Assembly (NCBI RefSeq): GCF_003202405.1
Contig: NZ_QJHL01000001.1
Span: 992,001-1,056,000, forward strand
DNA from: Flavobacterium hydrophilum
GTDB lineage: Bacteria > Bacteroidota > Bacteroidia > Flavobacteriales > Flavobacteriaceae
Length of the DNA: 64,000 bases
Reading direction: 5' to 3'
Shown: positions 42,629 to 53,016 of the stretch, piece by piece
Numbering within the stretch: position 1 is the stretch's first letter
How the letters are laid out: each line of letters starts with the position of its first letter
Notes under the pieces: generated by a model
Told to the model about the DNA's origin: nothing
Seen by the model: only the letters and a program-made list of their open reading frames with translations
Databases searched by the model: none
Program-made: the position numbers and the translations under genes

Positions 42629-45340
42629 TTATAGTGATCCTAAATTCGTTTTTCCTAGTATAATTTTATCTGACAATCGCTCGTTTTCATCGCTGCAGTC
42701 AAACAGTCTTCCTGTTGGGTAAACATTGTCGAGAACGGTTAACGCTTTAATAAAGCTGATTAATTGAGGTTCTGGCTGCTCTTGATTCAAATCGGTTTTG
42801 GCGAACAAATAGTCTTTGTATGTTTTTTCAAATTGAACAAGCTGGTTTTCTGCGGGGTCTTTTATATCTTTTTCCCTATATCCAATCCAGCATATTTTTG
42901 CCAGAACGTGAGCCGGTAATTCTTCCTTAATTATTTTTTCTATATAATTTCTAAAATCGGTATTGGCAAATCGCAATGTATATCCCGGCAGCACTACACT
43001 TACACGGTAGGAGTAGGGATCTATAGGCTCGCAATTATCGCATTCATCGGCGCAGATAGGCATGAAAGTCTCAGGATTTACGGTTGTTAGGTTTACATCT
43101 GGACGAAGCATCATGTGTTCTATCAAAAACATTCCTTCTTCGGTAAAATCTTCTTTCATGAATTTAATCAAATCCAGAATCGATTTTTCTAAATCCTTCA
43201 AATCACTATAGTATTCAAATCTGCGGGCAATAATGCGGTCTGGATTTTTCTTGTCTTTAATGGCTGGATTTATAATGTCATAAGAATATTTTCCGGCATC
43301 TGACTTTTGAATTAAAATATTGTCGACAATGGATAAATCTTTTATTGTGCCGTTTTTAAAAGCCTCTTTTATTTTATATTCCCTAGTTTGGATAATTTGC
43401 AATACGGCAAAATAAAGCTCCTTATTTGCTGCCGATGTATCGAAATATTCTGCGGTTGAAGAAAGTACAATTTCCTTGTTAGTGTCTACAATACGCCATC
43501 TGTAAACAGATTGATTGTCTGAATCAATAAAATTGTACATTTCGACAAACGAATTAGAAAGGTTCCTGCGGCTGTAATCTTTAATACCAATGAGTCTCGA
43601 AATTCTTTTTTCGGCTCCTGAAACATTATTGGTATTCCATAAATTGGCAACAGGCTGTTTGTAATAATTAAAAGCATTGCCGCGCTCTTTGCTGACTACT
43701 TTATAATCTTTCAAAAAGTTTTCTTTGTCGCGTAATACTACCTGATCTGTAGTGTTGCCATAAATGGTTTTGTTCACAAATACGTATTCAGAGAAATTTT
43801 CGGCAAAACGGGACAAGAGGTGATCTAAAATTTTATTTCTTCGTTCAATATTATTGTCCTGCTGGTCAAAAAGCAATGCTGTAATAGTTTCATCGTCGTA
43901 ATTTTTTTCATATCCGGTTACAATGTCATCAACTCCTTCAATGTCTTTAACGACTTGCGTAAAAAGGGTTCGGGACAAGTTTCCGCTTACTGAAAGCATT
44001 TCGTTTACCTTACCTAATTGTTTAAAATAACTTCCTAATATCTGATCAAAAAATAAAAGATATCCTTTTAATTGTTTGGCTTTAGATTTACGTTCCACAG
44101 ATGATCTGGAAGGAAGCCCGACTTCGCCAATTCCATAGGTTTCAGGAAAATCATTTTGTATGGTTGTATAAAAATCGGTGTTAAGATATTCGCCATTTGG
44201 TATTTCTAATTCTTTATTTTGGCTGGCGTTTGTTGTCGCTTTATCTTTTTCGGCTTTTATGGCGTCTAAATAAATTTTTACCTGAGCCTGATTGATATTA
44301 AGAGGCAATAATCCTTTGTTGTAATTGAAAACACTTTTGACACAAACAACAGGTTTTTCGTAAGGTGAAAGGCAAATAAGCCATTTGTTTTCCAAATCAT
44401 CACCGCCGCAATTTCCCAAAGAAATATCTTTAATCAAAAGTACATCCGGCACCGACATTATTATTCTCATGATATCTGAAAGGCGCACTTCGTTTCTCAA
44501 ATCGGCCGTAAGCAATTCTTTAGTATCAATAAAACCATTCTCTAAACTTGGGCCGTCAAAAATTTCCAACGTTGAATATCCTTTGTCAATCATTTGTTTT
44601 AAAGAATAAAAATTGACCGTTGTTGATAAGTAACTTTCCAGAGCGTCAATAACATTGGCATGAACCAGTTCTTCATCGGCTTCTGTATCTACTTCAATAT
44701 CTGCGCATATTTTGATAGGGTAGTCTACCACTTTTTTTATGTCAACAAGATCTTCACAAAGGTTTCTGTTGGCATGATACTGCTTTCTTATTTTTTCTTT
44801 AACAGCTTCTATTTCTGAAGGTTTTGAGCTTTCAAAATCTACATAAAGATCATACAAGCCATTGAGTTCAAAAGATTTTCGTAACTCTGGTGTTGCAGAT
44901 AGGTTTTCATAATCTTTAATATCATAAGAAAGTTTATCTTTTTTGCAGTCCACGTAAACTGTTTTTTCATGTTTTGCGAGCCAGCAGTTTCTAACGCCTT
45001 CTATGTCTATAAATAGTTTTCGGTAATCATTTTGCGTGACTGGACTTGATGACAATACTTCTGAGGCTTTAAAAAACTGTTTTGGAATGCCTTTATTAAT
45101 GTCATTAGATTCTAATATATTTTCTATAGGGAGATTAAGTCTCATCCCAAGATCAGAAATGGCGTAGCAAAGCATCTCCAGCATCGTAATACCCGGATCA
45201 TGCTCGTTAAAATCAGTCCAAAATTTACTGCCAAAAGACTCGATATATTCGATTCCTTTTTTTCTCAAATAAAAGAAATCCAAATCGTCCTCGGTTGCTG
45301 ATTTTTTAGGAATGGTGATATGTTGGTTTAGTAGCGGCAT
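42629..45340 (-). CDS. eCIS baseplate wedge protein (Afp12-like)
   Basis: A 903-aa baseplate protein. The N-terminus has the hallmark FWTDFNEHDPGITMLEMLCYAISDLGMR, seen in contractile tail baseplate (gp6/gp7-type) proteins of eCIS. The remainder is long and mixed. It overlaps the Afp11-like gene by 13 bases, so translation is coupled and the two should assemble together. Confidence 0.88.
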   Translation of the reverse strand: MPLLNQHITIPKKSATEDDLDFFYLRKKGIEYIESFGSKFWTDFNEHDPGITMLEMLCYAISDLGMRLNLPIENILESNDINKGIPKQFFKASEVLSSSPVTQNDYRKLFIDIEGVRNCWLAKHEKTVYVDCKKDKLSYDIKDYENLSATPELRKSFELNGLYDLYVDFESSKPSEIEAVKEKIRKQYHANRNLCEDLVDIKKVVDYPIKICADIEVDTEADEELVHANVIDALESYLSTTVNFYSLKQMIDKGYSTLEIFDGPSLENGFIDTKELLTADLRNEVRLSDIMRIIMSVPDVLLIKDISLGNCGGDDLENKWLICLSPYEKPVVCVKSVFNYNKGLLPLNINQAQVKIYLDAIKAEKDKATTNASQNKELEIPNGEYLNTDFYTTIQNDFPETYGIGEVGLPSRSSVERKSKAKQLKGYLLFFDQILGSYFKQLGKVNEMLSVSGNLSRTLFTQVVKDIEGVDDIVTGYEKNYDDETITALLFDQQDNNIERRNKILDHLLSRFAENFSEYVFVNKTIYGNTTDQVVLRDKENFLKDYKVVSKERGNAFNYYKQPVANLWNTNNVSGAEKRISRLIGIKDYSRRNLSNSFVEMYNFIDSDNQSVYRWRIVDTNKEIVLSSTAEYFDTSAANKELYFAVLQIIQTREYKIKEAFKNGTIKDLSIVDNILIQKSDAGKYSYDIINPAIKDKKNPDRIIARRFEYYSDLKDLEKSILDLIKFMKEDFTEEGMFLIEHMMLRPDVNLTTVNPETFMPICADECDNCEPIDPYSYRVSVVLPGYTLRFANTDFRNYIEKIIKEELPAHVLAKICWIGYREKDIKDPAENQLVQFEKTYKDYLFAKTDLNQEQPEPQLISFIKALTVLDNVYPTGRLFDCSDENERLSDKIILGKTNLGSL

Positions 45341-48300
45341 TTTTCAGGTTCTTCTGTGGTTGTTTTTGTACAAGTTATTATGTTGGTACTGATAATGTGG
45401 TTTTTAACAGAAACTAAAATGTTTTTTGGGCTTGATGGGGACAGTGTGGTTAAAAAGTCTAAAAGACGTACATTGTCCTTATTGCTTTCTGTATCTTCTA
45501 ATGGTTTAGGATGTTCTTTATCTGTTTTCTTATCGATGTATATCGCCATCTCAAGCGTAGATAAAAAATCGACATAATGTAAATTTTCGATATATTCTAT
45601 CACAATACTGCGCTGCAGTTCAACTCCGAATATGATTTGCTTAGAGGTGTCAAATGCCCAAGGAGATAAAAACTTTATAAGATCTTCGTTGAGCTGTTTC
45701 TTGTGAAAATTCTCATCGTATTGTGGATAAAACTTTACATCCAATTTTATTATAACTTTTTCATAATCAGGATTAATTACTTTTGCAGATACCAGCATTG
45801 AGTTTTTAGAATTAATAAAACTCTCTATACTGTTCAATGTGGCTGTGCTTACTCTTGGCTCATAAATATCGAATACATTTTTGTCTATAATATCCGGGAT
45901 TACTACCAGCGTTACTTTTCCTGGTGATAAAAATGAGGTACTTGTACCAGAAATAAAGGTATGATTAAGACATTTTACTCTAAAAACACTTGGAAATTCC
46001 TGTAAAATAAGATGCTCATAATCCCAAAGCGTAATAGCTCTATTTTTGTGACGCAAGCGTTCACTTACACGGAGATAATAGGAGGGATCAGACTCCAATG
46101 GTTTTCCATCAAATGAATTAAAGGGCTGTTCAATACTTTTAATCTGCGGAACTCTGGTAATTAATTTAGATATTGTTTTGGCAGGCAATGTACTGTCTAA
46201 ATGAGCTAAATTGTTGTTGTTATCAAAAAATTGTGCGGTAACAACTTGGGTTTTCACATCGATAACTTTGCAAACGGCATCATAATCTTTGTGCATTTTT
46301 GCTTTTACCCAAATTGTATCGGCTGGAAAAAGTGTATTATCATTAGTTGCTTGTTTTGGAATGCTAAATTTTACGATACCCGATTTTAAAAAGTTATCGA
46401 TACCATTTGCTAAAATTTCTTTATCCAGATTTTTCCAATAATTATCGCACAATATGTACCATGCTACTTTTTGTTTTCCTGTAAAAGTAGGAACGCTGAT
46501 GTTTTCACTTCCTTCTAATATTTGAAATAATAATGAAATTTGCTGCTGTATTTCGGCATCCTGAAGGCCTACATAAAATTCGCCTCCATCGCAATAATCC
46601 GGAACCAGACAATTGGTAGTTGGTGTTCCACTCTCTAAAATTTCTTTATTGATAGCTTGTTGTTTCAAATACGAATGTTCTTCACGCTGACCAAATGGAG
46701 CTTCATGAAACAATTTTATTCGGTTAGATTTGTAGGCAGAAATACTAAAATCAGTAGTTTCCTCAGCAGAATAATTCAGGCTTATGCTTTCTACAACTGG
46801 TGTGTAAGGCTCATTTGGGATAGGCGTTGTTGGATCTGTCGTCACATTCATTATGGCCAAAGTATATACTTTTGGAAATAATGAATGTAAAAATGATTGA
46901 TTTAATGTCAATCGTATCGGGCCGCTTTTTCCAAGCTCATAATTGCCTTTTACATTGATTTTCGATTCAAATATTTTATCACCATCTTTATCTTCAAATA
47001 AATCGACCGTTTTATCTTGCTCGTCCCAAACTTCTTTGTTTAAAACAGATAAGGTTGCTTTAAAATAACCTTCTGTAACAATTCCACCGTCTGGGTTTAT
47101 TTGAAGTGATTCGTTTGTTTCTTTAACAGCTTCTATTGCATCATTAATTTCTACAGGAGCTTTTATTTCCGAATTGTTTTTTTTAGCAATTCCATCTTCA
47201 GGCTGGTTGGCATTTATTAAGTTCTTAACGCTATCTTTGATGAAAATGGCATCAATAAAACTCTGTTTGCTTATGGTTTCAAGGAAACTATTTTTGTAAG
47301 CTGCATAATGAGTTACAAATGATAAAGGAGTGTTTTTCCACTTTATGTTAATATATGCGTCTGTCCATTTTTTAGAAAAAATTTCAGGATAGTTTATTAT
47401 AAACGAACTGTTTTTTTCGGGTTGTGTTGTAAAAGGAAAGAAAGGTTTTGCTGCATTAAGCACTCCGGTATCACTTTCTAATAATAGAGATTTTACATCT
47501 TTTACTTCAACTTTTGCGTTAATAGCAAATACTTTACTTCGAACTAAACTCCTAAAAAGATTATGCCCATTTTTATTTTTTGTATTGATTAAAAATCGAA
47601 TTACAGGAAGTTCTGTCGAGAAAAATTCTCCTAAAACTTTCTGGTCGTAGTTAACAATTTCCGGATCATCTTTTAGTATCTGAAAAATTAATTTAAATTG
47701 TTTGCCTCCAATGCCTGAAGATTCATTTACATTCTTAAAAGCAACGCTTTTACTAAGTTTAAAATTTCCAACCCATCCTTTTTTACCACTATATAAAATA
47801 CTGATGTTTGCTATAAGATCGTCAACAGTAAAAGGAATATCAAAAGTTAAGTCATCAACAAAAGTAATAGTAACAGCGATATTTCTATCGCCTTCTTTAA
47901 GATTAAATAATTCTGAAGCTATTGCAAAACCTAATTTAGCATCGTCTAATTTTGGAAACTTCTCTTCACGTGATGTATATCCAAAAGGAAACCAATATGG
48001 AGCTTCTTCTTTTAAAGGTTCACCTTTTCCGTCAAGGGAATTGGCAATTTCGCTGCATTTTATTTCGCCCAAATCAACGTCATTATATACGCTTTTTAGG
48101 TACGCTATATTGGCTTTATTGGCAATAAATTCTTCTGTGGTTTTGTATATTAATTTTTTGCCATCGGGATCTTTTCCGGCATCAAGTTCTGTATTTACGG
48201 CTATTTTTTCTTCTGCAATTTTTTTAGCCAGCTCAAAAATGATACTAACCTTATCTGCTCTTGCAGGAAGTTTTTCGATTTGCAGTATGTCTTTATAAAA

Positions 48301-48735
48301 AAAGTCTAAATGCTTTTTTGTAATATCATTAAGTTTGTTTTGGGATAATTCCAATAATTTCAGGAAACATACAAACAATGTCATGTGAGGAGTAAGGTCC
48401 TGATTGATATTGGAAGTAGATAATGTTTTGCTAATGTTTTCTTTTAAAGCAGCATATTCTTTGTCTGTTCTTTTTGGGATGCCATCCGGAAGATTATCTT
48501 TTGAGAAACCGAAATAACTAAAAAATTCCTGCCAATCGCCTTCTGGAGTTTTATCGTTATTCGTGTCGAAAAAGTTGACTTGTTTTGCAAAATTATAAGC
48601 AAAGAGCAGCCAGTCTTCAATAGTAAAATCATGAAGCTTCAAGTTGCCCGGCTCTAGTGCGTCACTAAAGCGTTCTTCCTGGTTGACTCCATTTCTTTTA
48701 AAAATAACATTGTCTATTTGGCTGTTGGTACTCAT
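45328..48735 (-). CDS. eCIS baseplate J-like protein (Afp11-like)
   Basis: A 1135-aa protein. The C-terminal third carries baseplate J/gp47-like features: LRVSERLRHKNRAITLWDYE, FPSVFRVKCLNHT and a long beta-rich stretch. The N-terminal part (LEPGNLKLHDFTIEDWLLFAYN) is typical of the large eCIS wedge subunit. It is 13 bases after the gp25 gene and overlaps the Afp12-like gene. Together these two proteins form the baseplate wedge that connects spike, tube and sheath. Confidence 0.88.
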   Translation of the reverse strand: MSTNSQIDNVIFKRNGVNQEERFSDALEPGNLKLHDFTIEDWLLFAYNFAKQVNFFDTNNDKTPEGDWQEFFSYFGFSKDNLPDGIPKRTDKEYAALKENISKTLSTSNINQDLTPHMTLFVCFLKLLELSQNKLNDITKKHLDFFYKDILQIEKLPARADKVSIIFELAKKIAEEKIAVNTELDAGKDPDGKKLIYKTTEEFIANKANIAYLKSVYNDVDLGEIKCSEIANSLDGKGEPLKEEAPYWFPFGYTSREEKFPKLDDAKLGFAIASELFNLKEGDRNIAVTITFVDDLTFDIPFTVDDLIANISILYSGKKGWVGNFKLSKSVAFKNVNESSGIGGKQFKLIFQILKDDPEIVNYDQKVLGEFFSTELPVIRFLINTKNKNGHNLFRSLVRSKVFAINAKVEVKDVKSLLLESDTGVLNAAKPFFPFTTQPEKNSSFIINYPEIFSKKWTDAYINIKWKNTPLSFVTHYAAYKNSFLETISKQSFIDAIFIKDSVKNLINANQPEDGIAKKNNSEIKAPVEINDAIEAVKETNESLQINPDGGIVTEGYFKATLSVLNKEVWDEQDKTVDLFEDKDGDKIFESKINVKGNYELGKSGPIRLTLNQSFLHSLFPKVYTLAIMNVTTDPTTPIPNEPYTPVVESISLNYSAEETTDFSISAYKSNRIKLFHEAPFGQREEHSYLKQQAINKEILESGTPTTNCLVPDYCDGGEFYVGLQDAEIQQQISLLFQILEGSENISVPTFTGKQKVAWYILCDNYWKNLDKEILANGIDNFLKSGIVKFSIPKQATNDNTLFPADTIWVKAKMHKDYDAVCKVIDVKTQVVTAQFFDNNNNLAHLDSTLPAKTISKLITRVPQIKSIEQPFNSFDGKPLESDPSYYLRVSERLRHKNRAITLWDYEHLILQEFPSVFRVKCLNHTFISGTSTSFLSPGKVTLVVIPDIIDKNVFDIYEPRVSTATLNSIESFINSKNSMLVSAKVINPDYEKVIIKLDVKFYPQYDENFHKKQLNEDLIKFLSPWAFDTSKQIIFGVELQRSIVIEYIENLHYVDFLSTLEMAIYIDKKTDKEHPKPLEDTESNKDNVRLLDFLTTLSPSSPKNILVSVKNHIISTNIITCTKTTTEEPEKCRY

Positions 48736-48748
48736 AGCTTATAAACTT

Positions 48749-49159
48749 TTAAATATTAGTGCCTTCTCCTTTGTAAAATGGATAAACTAGATTGCTTCTT
48801 GAGTTTGTACTTCTTATTCTGTAATCGATTATGACCAATAATTCTCCTTCTAAATCATCACCTTGTGTGATGTCAATTTTGTCAACATCAATTCTTGGTT
48901 CGTAATATAAAATGGCCGTTTTTATGAGCTCTGAAACATAGGTTTTTAGTGTTCTGTCTAATGTTTCAAAAAGTAATTCGTCCATATTACAGCCATACCT
49001 GGGCAGCATAATACGTTCGCCAATTTTGGTAGAAAGTAATATCTCCAGACTGCTTTTAATATCTGCCTCATCAGATGTCATGACGACTGCTTTAGTGTTT
49101 TTTTTAAACTCTGGCGGAAAACTCCATCCAGTACCTAAAAAAGCTTCTTTACTTTCCAT
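48749..49159 (-). CDS. eCIS baseplate gp25-like protein (Afp9-like)
   Basis: A 136-aa protein of the GPW/gp25 family. It contains LEILLSTKIGERIMLPRYGCNMDELLFE, the conserved EPR-like RIMLPRYG core that joins baseplate to sheath. The frame can start at 49186, inside the PAAR gene, but the ATG at 49159 (MESKEAFLGTGWSFPPEF) leaves a two-base gap after the PAAR stop and fits the family start. Gene order PAAR-gp25-wedge matches other eCIS loci. Confidence 0.93.
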   Translation of the reverse strand: MESKEAFLGTGWSFPPEFKKNTKAVVMTSDEADIKSSLEILLSTKIGERIMLPRYGCNMDELLFETLDRTLKTYVSELIKTAILYYEPRIDVDKIDITQGDDLEGELLVIIDYRIRSTNSRSNLVYPFYKGEGTNI

Positions 49160-49161
49160 AA

Positions 49162-49452
49162 TTAACCTATTAAAACGGTTGGACATCCTATTACAATTGT
49201 TCCGCCATGCGCAGTTGAGTCTCCCATTCTTGCGGCTGGTTTTCCTCCAATAAGCACTGTGGCTGAACCCGCTATAATACTATCAGGTGGACCTGTGCAA
49301 GTGATCATATCTCCTAAACAGGCTGCCGGCTGACCGCCTATCAATACTGTAGGTGCGCCTGGCGGCAATATTGGGCCGCCTACATGAGGAACAGTTGCTG
49401 TTACCATTGGGCAAACATGCATATCATTGATTCTTGCGGCTGGTGCTCCCAT
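49162..49452 (-). CDS. PAAR-repeat spike tip protein (Afp10-like)
   Basis: A 96-aa PAAR protein. Repeats MGAPAARINDMHVCP, QPAACLGDMITCTGPPD and KPAARMGDSTAHGG, each followed by TVLIGG-type turns, form the sharp cone at the tip of a VgrG-like spike. It has no C-terminal effector domain. It is encoded directly between the VgrG-like gene and the gp25 gene. Confidence 0.96.
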   Translation of the reverse strand: MGAPAARINDMHVCPMVTATVPHVGGPILPPGAPTVLIGGQPAACLGDMITCTGPPDSIIAGSATVLIGGKPAARMGDSTAHGGTIVIGCPTVLIG

Positions 49453-49499
49453 AATTTTTTTATTTAAGAATTTGAACTGAAAGTAATAGGAGGGACGAG

Positions 49500-51248
49500 T
49501 TAATTTATCTGAACAATGCTGCCCTTAACTATCGCCACTGCTGCCGACGACATTTCTGCGCCAGCACTGCCTTCGGCTTTAAATTGGGCGGTTGCTTTTA
49601 CATTTACATTGGTGCCTTCAATTTTTACATCGCCTGTTGCTTTTATTGAAATATCGCCTGCACTTTCCATTTTTATTCCTGCGCTGTCAATTGTAATCAC
49701 GTTAGAATTTTCGTCTTCAATAACTATAGATCCTTTGTCTTCGTCCAGTGTTATTTTTTTTCCTGCCGGAGTTTCGATAGCTATCGATTTTTTATCATCA
49801 TCAAACAGCACTTTCATTTCACTTCGTGTAAAAATCCCTTTTTGATGGTTATCGTCAGCTGCTTTTAGCGGAGCAGGTTTTGCACTGCTGTGGAGCATTC
49901 CTAATACAATGGCATCATTAGGATCTTCGTTGATGAAGCCAATGATTGCTTCGTCTTCAATTTCGGGCCTAAAAAAGGTACCTCTGTTGTCACCTGCATC
50001 CAGGGCAGCAACTCTGCACCAAATACCTTGTTCTTCATTATTGATAATGGGTATTTTTACCAAAATTCTGTCTTCGCTGTCGGGATCGTCCTGAAGCTGG
50101 GTTACAATACCAATATGCAGTCCTTTTATGGATGGAATTATTCCTGAAGCCGACGGTGTATTGATGTCATAAGTTTCAGAAAACCATTCCGGATTCAATC
50201 CAAACTGCGCGTTTACAGTCCAATTTCCGTTTGCAATTTCATGGAAAACTCCTGTAATGTATGCTTTGCCATTAAAACGATCTCCAACACCTTCAAGCAT
50301 AATAATCGTGTTGGGTTTTACTGCGGGAATACCTTGAAATTTGACTCTTCCACGAACTTTTGACAGTTGTTGAAATAATAATTTTGCATCCGCCCAATCT
50401 TGCAATTCGGTATCCGTAACATGACCGCCGTGACGCAATTCTAAATTTTCGAGCTTTACTATATCGGATAAATCAGAAGGAGATAAATTTCCGTTTAGGC
50501 TTACGCTCGGATCTTTGGCTTCAATTTCTAATAATTCCTGATTCGACGCATTCCAACTGTAAGATGAAACTTTGGCAAACTGATTTCGAGCATCAATTTC
50601 GGCATCAAAATCTAACATACTCGCACCAAAAGCAACTGTTTCAACTGCTTCTGAAGCTAAATCTGGTTTTTTAATCGAAATTTTACCGTTTTCGACAAAA
50701 CATAATTTTCCATTGGCTTGTGCACGGGAAACAATAAAATCCCAGTCGGAAGTATTGTACTGTACTAACTCTTTATGACTAAAATTGGTGCTTTCCACAT
50801 CTTTTTCTAATCCGTAAGTGCCTATAATATCTTCAAAAGCATCACTGTCTTTTACATCATAAAAATATTTGCTTTTTCTCCCAATGGTCATTTTTACTGC
50901 TTCGTCTTTGCATTCCACAATTAACAGCGATGAATTATCTTTTATTTTTATGGAATGTTTTACAACTATTCCTTTGTAAATAGTTTCTTCGTCACTGTGA
51001 TAGCCTGCCTTTATTTCTATTTTTTTTCCTGGAACGAGCAAATCTTCATTACTTAATTTAAAATCTTGTGCGGCAGCATCTCCATCGGTCAAAATAATTT
51101 GCGCCATAGGTATTCTATTCACCTCATTATGAACTACAATGCTCATTACCTGGTAAATGCCAGACAGTTCAGTTCCCTCAATGAGCAATTTGTGCGTTAC
51201 TAAATCTGCACTTTTACTGGTTTGTATGACGCCGCTATTGTTCATCAT
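49500..51248 (-). CDS. eCIS VgrG-like spike protein (Afp8-like)
   Basis: A 582-aa trimeric spike subunit. The N-terminal two-thirds is a gp27/late-control-D-like region, followed by a gp5 OB-fold (about 380-450, IGIVTQLQDDPDSEDRILVKIP). The C-terminus is a beta-helix of alternating short strands (IKATGDVKIEGTNVNVKA). No extra C-terminal effector is fused. The start overlaps the LysM gene by 4 bases (ATGA). Confidence 0.94.
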   Translation of the reverse strand: MMNNSGVIQTSKSADLVTHKLLIEGTELSGIYQVMSIVVHNEVNRIPMAQIILTDGDAAAQDFKLSNEDLLVPGKKIEIKAGYHSDEETIYKGIVVKHSIKIKDNSSLLIVECKDEAVKMTIGRKSKYFYDVKDSDAFEDIIGTYGLEKDVESTNFSHKELVQYNTSDWDFIVSRAQANGKLCFVENGKISIKKPDLASEAVETVAFGASMLDFDAEIDARNQFAKVSSYSWNASNQELLEIEAKDPSVSLNGNLSPSDLSDIVKLENLELRHGGHVTDTELQDWADAKLLFQQLSKVRGRVKFQGIPAVKPNTIIMLEGVGDRFNGKAYITGVFHEIANGNWTVNAQFGLNPEWFSETYDINTPSASGIIPSIKGLHIGIVTQLQDDPDSEDRILVKIPIINNEEQGIWCRVAALDAGDNRGTFFRPEIEDEAIIGFINEDPNDAIVLGMLHSSAKPAPLKAADDNHQKGIFTRSEMKVLFDDDKKSIAIETPAGKKITLDEDKGSIVIEDENSNVITIDSAGIKMESAGDISIKATGDVKIEGTNVNVKATAQFKAEGSAGAEMSSAAVAIVKGSIVQIN

Positions 51249-51940
51249 TGTTGTTTTTGTAGAGGAGGGAAAAATATTTTTTGACCAATTTTTAATTTTC
51301 TGAAATTGATAAGCTTGTTGGCTCTTGCTACTTCGAGATAATATTTTGAATCACCATAGATTTTAAAAGACATTAAAGGAAGCGTATCGCCTGCTTTTAC
51401 AATTCTGGTATGTGTTAAATCAGGAGATTGATTGTTTTGCTGTTTTGCTCTTAACTCATCCTCAACAACTCCTTTAAATTTTCCTTTTGCAATAGCCCTA
51501 ACGGGGGTTCCATCAGGTCTGAAAAGTTTATACTCAATGGTCATTTCTGTGAGAGATCCTTTAAAGAGCAGACTTCCCCAGGCAATTTTTAAATAGTTTG
51601 GCTTATGTTCTGTGCCATTATATTCTAAAATTACCTTTCTAAAATGCTCAATGTCTTCAATAACACCATTTTCTGTACTTTCTTTGCCGGCAATAACGCC
51701 AGTTCGGTCAAAAACAAAATCCAGTTCTAATTCCTCCGGAGCAATTGCGGTAAATCTTGGTGCAGGACTGCTCGTTCCGGCTGCCTGCGTTGTATCTTGT
51801 TCGATCTTGTAATGAAAAGTATACTTTTCAGGATTCATCAGAGTAACGAACTCTTCAATATCCGAAATTGGATTGTTGAATTGAGGATCGCTGTAGGCAA
51901 TGATCTTCAGTTTTTTTAATTCACCATTAGTTGCAGTCAT
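51245..51940 (-). CDS. eCIS LysM-domain baseplate protein (Afp7-like)
   Basis: A 231-aa protein ending in a LysM domain (VKAGDTLPLMSFKIYGDS...LEVARANKLINFRKLKIGQKIFFPP). The N-terminal 180 residues are beta-rich, as in eCIS/phage gp53-like baseplate hub proteins. The frame is open to 51964, but the ATG at 51940 (MTATNGELKKLKI) leaves one base after the preceding TGA and is the likelier start. In particles this protein links the hub to the wedge. Confidence 0.92.
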   Translation of the reverse strand: MTATNGELKKLKIIAYSDPQFNNPISDIEEFVTLMNPEKYTFHYKIEQDTTQAAGTSSPAPRFTAIAPEELELDFVFDRTGVIAGKESTENGVIEDIEHFRKVILEYNGTEHKPNYLKIAWGSLLFKGSLTEMTIEYKLFRPDGTPVRAIAKGKFKGVVEDELRAKQQNNQSPDLTHTRIVKAGDTLPLMSFKIYGDSKYYLEVARANKLINFRKLKIGQKIFFPPLQKQQ

Positions 51941-51941
51941 A

Positions 51942-52100
51942 TCAGCGTTCTTTTTTTCGTTCAATAATCTTCATTACCTGCTCGACACACTCAGCTATAT
52001 TGTCTTTTTCAGTAGCTGATGAAGAAGCTGGTTTTGAACCCGAATTTGGATTTTCGCTCACGTTTATTTTAATATGAAGCTCTTTGATTTCAATTGGCAT
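51942..52100 (-). CDS. DUF5908 small eCIS protein
   Basis: A 52-aa protein starting MPIEIKELHIKINVSE at ATG 52100 and ending in a charged helix (CVEQVMKIIERKKER). This is the DUF5908 pattern, a short gene found in eCIS loci between the tube and LysM genes; its position here is the usual one. A longer frame to 52157 overlaps the tube gene and looks spurious. The role is unknown; an assembly factor or small structural part is likely. Confidence 0.8.
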   Translation of the reverse strand: MPIEIKELHIKINVSENPNSGSKPASSSATEKDNIAECVEQVMKIIERKKER

Positions 52101-52107
52101 GATAAAA

Positions 52108-52554
52108 TTATTTTTTATGAAGCGTGAAATAATTATAAGCGAGTTCAAAGCTTTCAATTACAATTTTGCTTTCTAAGGCACTAAAATCTTCAACTGCCCA
52201 TTTTACAGGATAGGCATGTATAACTTTCCAGTGCATTAAAGGTTGATGGTCTTGATTCAGGAGTTTTACAGTTAAATCTACAGGCTTAAATTCGAAATTT
52301 TCTAATGCTTTTCGGCACCATTCAATTACGTCAGAATCAATAAGTATCCCCCTTTTTAAAACCAAATTGGGGTATTTGGTTTTTACAGGAAGTTTGTGTT
52401 TGAATCTATTTTCTCCACCCTCTACAATTTCTTCTGTTTCAAGATCTACAGAAAGTCCTGAAACAGATTGAAATTGATGGTCTTTTTCTTTTGTACCCAG
52501 TGAATCAAATTCAACCAGAAAATGAAAGCCTACGGGTGGATAATAGTTAGCCAT
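52108..52554 (-). CDS. eCIS inner tube-like protein 2 (Afp5-like)
   Basis: A 148-aa gp19-like tail tube family protein. Typical features are the opening PVGFHFLVEFDS, QSVSGLSVDLETEEIVEGG, LVLKRGI and a C-terminal FELAYNYF. The second tube-type protein in eCIS acts as an adaptor at the tube base. It begins two bases after the other tube gene's stop. Confidence 0.94.
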   Translation of the reverse strand: MANYYPPVGFHFLVEFDSLGTKEKDHQFQSVSGLSVDLETEEIVEGGENRFKHKLPVKTKYPNLVLKRGILIDSDVIEWCRKALENFEFKPVDLTVKLLNQDHQPLMHWKVIHAYPVKWAVEDFSALESKIVIESFELAYNYFTLHKK

Positions 52555-52556
52555 AA

Positions 52557-52985
52557 TTAGTCATTTTGAATAGATAAGCCTTCATGAACCAATTCTATTG
52601 ACTCGATGGCTACTTCGTTTCCATCGGCTTTTAAATCAGTTGACTGCACTTTTGTTGGCCATGCATTTTTTACTTTCCAGGTAATCACAGGTTCGTGTTC
52701 CTCATTAAGTAATTTGATGGTAATATCCCTTCTTTCGATGGTGTTTAGTTTTACCGTATTCCACCAGGCGTAATATTCATTATCGCTTTTAAAAGTGCCT
52801 CTTTTCATGGTAATGTTAGAGAACTTCTGCATGCCCGGCATCTTGATTTTGCTGTATTCCGGACTTGCGCCCTGACGGTATTCAATAACTTCAGTTTCGA
52901 CATCTAATCCGGAAACCTCTGTAAAACCTATTTTTGTTCCACCCCAGTCAACTGAGAAATGAAACTTTGATAATGGATAACTCAT
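52557..52985 (-). CDS. eCIS inner tube protein 1 (Afp1-like)
   Basis: A 142-aa tail tube protein. The pattern KFHFSVDWGGTKIGFTEVSGL, EYRQGASPEYSKIKMPG and NITMKRGTF is that of eCIS tube subunits, which stack as hexamers inside the sheath. Its gene lies between the sheath gene and the adaptor tube gene. Confidence 0.96.
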   Translation of the reverse strand: MSYPLSKFHFSVDWGGTKIGFTEVSGLDVETEVIEYRQGASPEYSKIKMPGMQKFSNITMKRGTFKSDNEYYAWWNTVKLNTIERRDITIKLLNEEHEPVITWKVKNAWPTKVQSTDLKADGNEVAIESIELVHEGLSIQND

Positions 52986-53016
52986 GATCTGTATATTTTT
53001 AATGATGATTATTTAA

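Noticed and set aside
47702..48298. 198-codon plus-strand frame inside the Afp11-like gene
   Set aside because: Fully antisense to a well-supported baseplate gene; Ser/Leu/Ile-rich with no domain.
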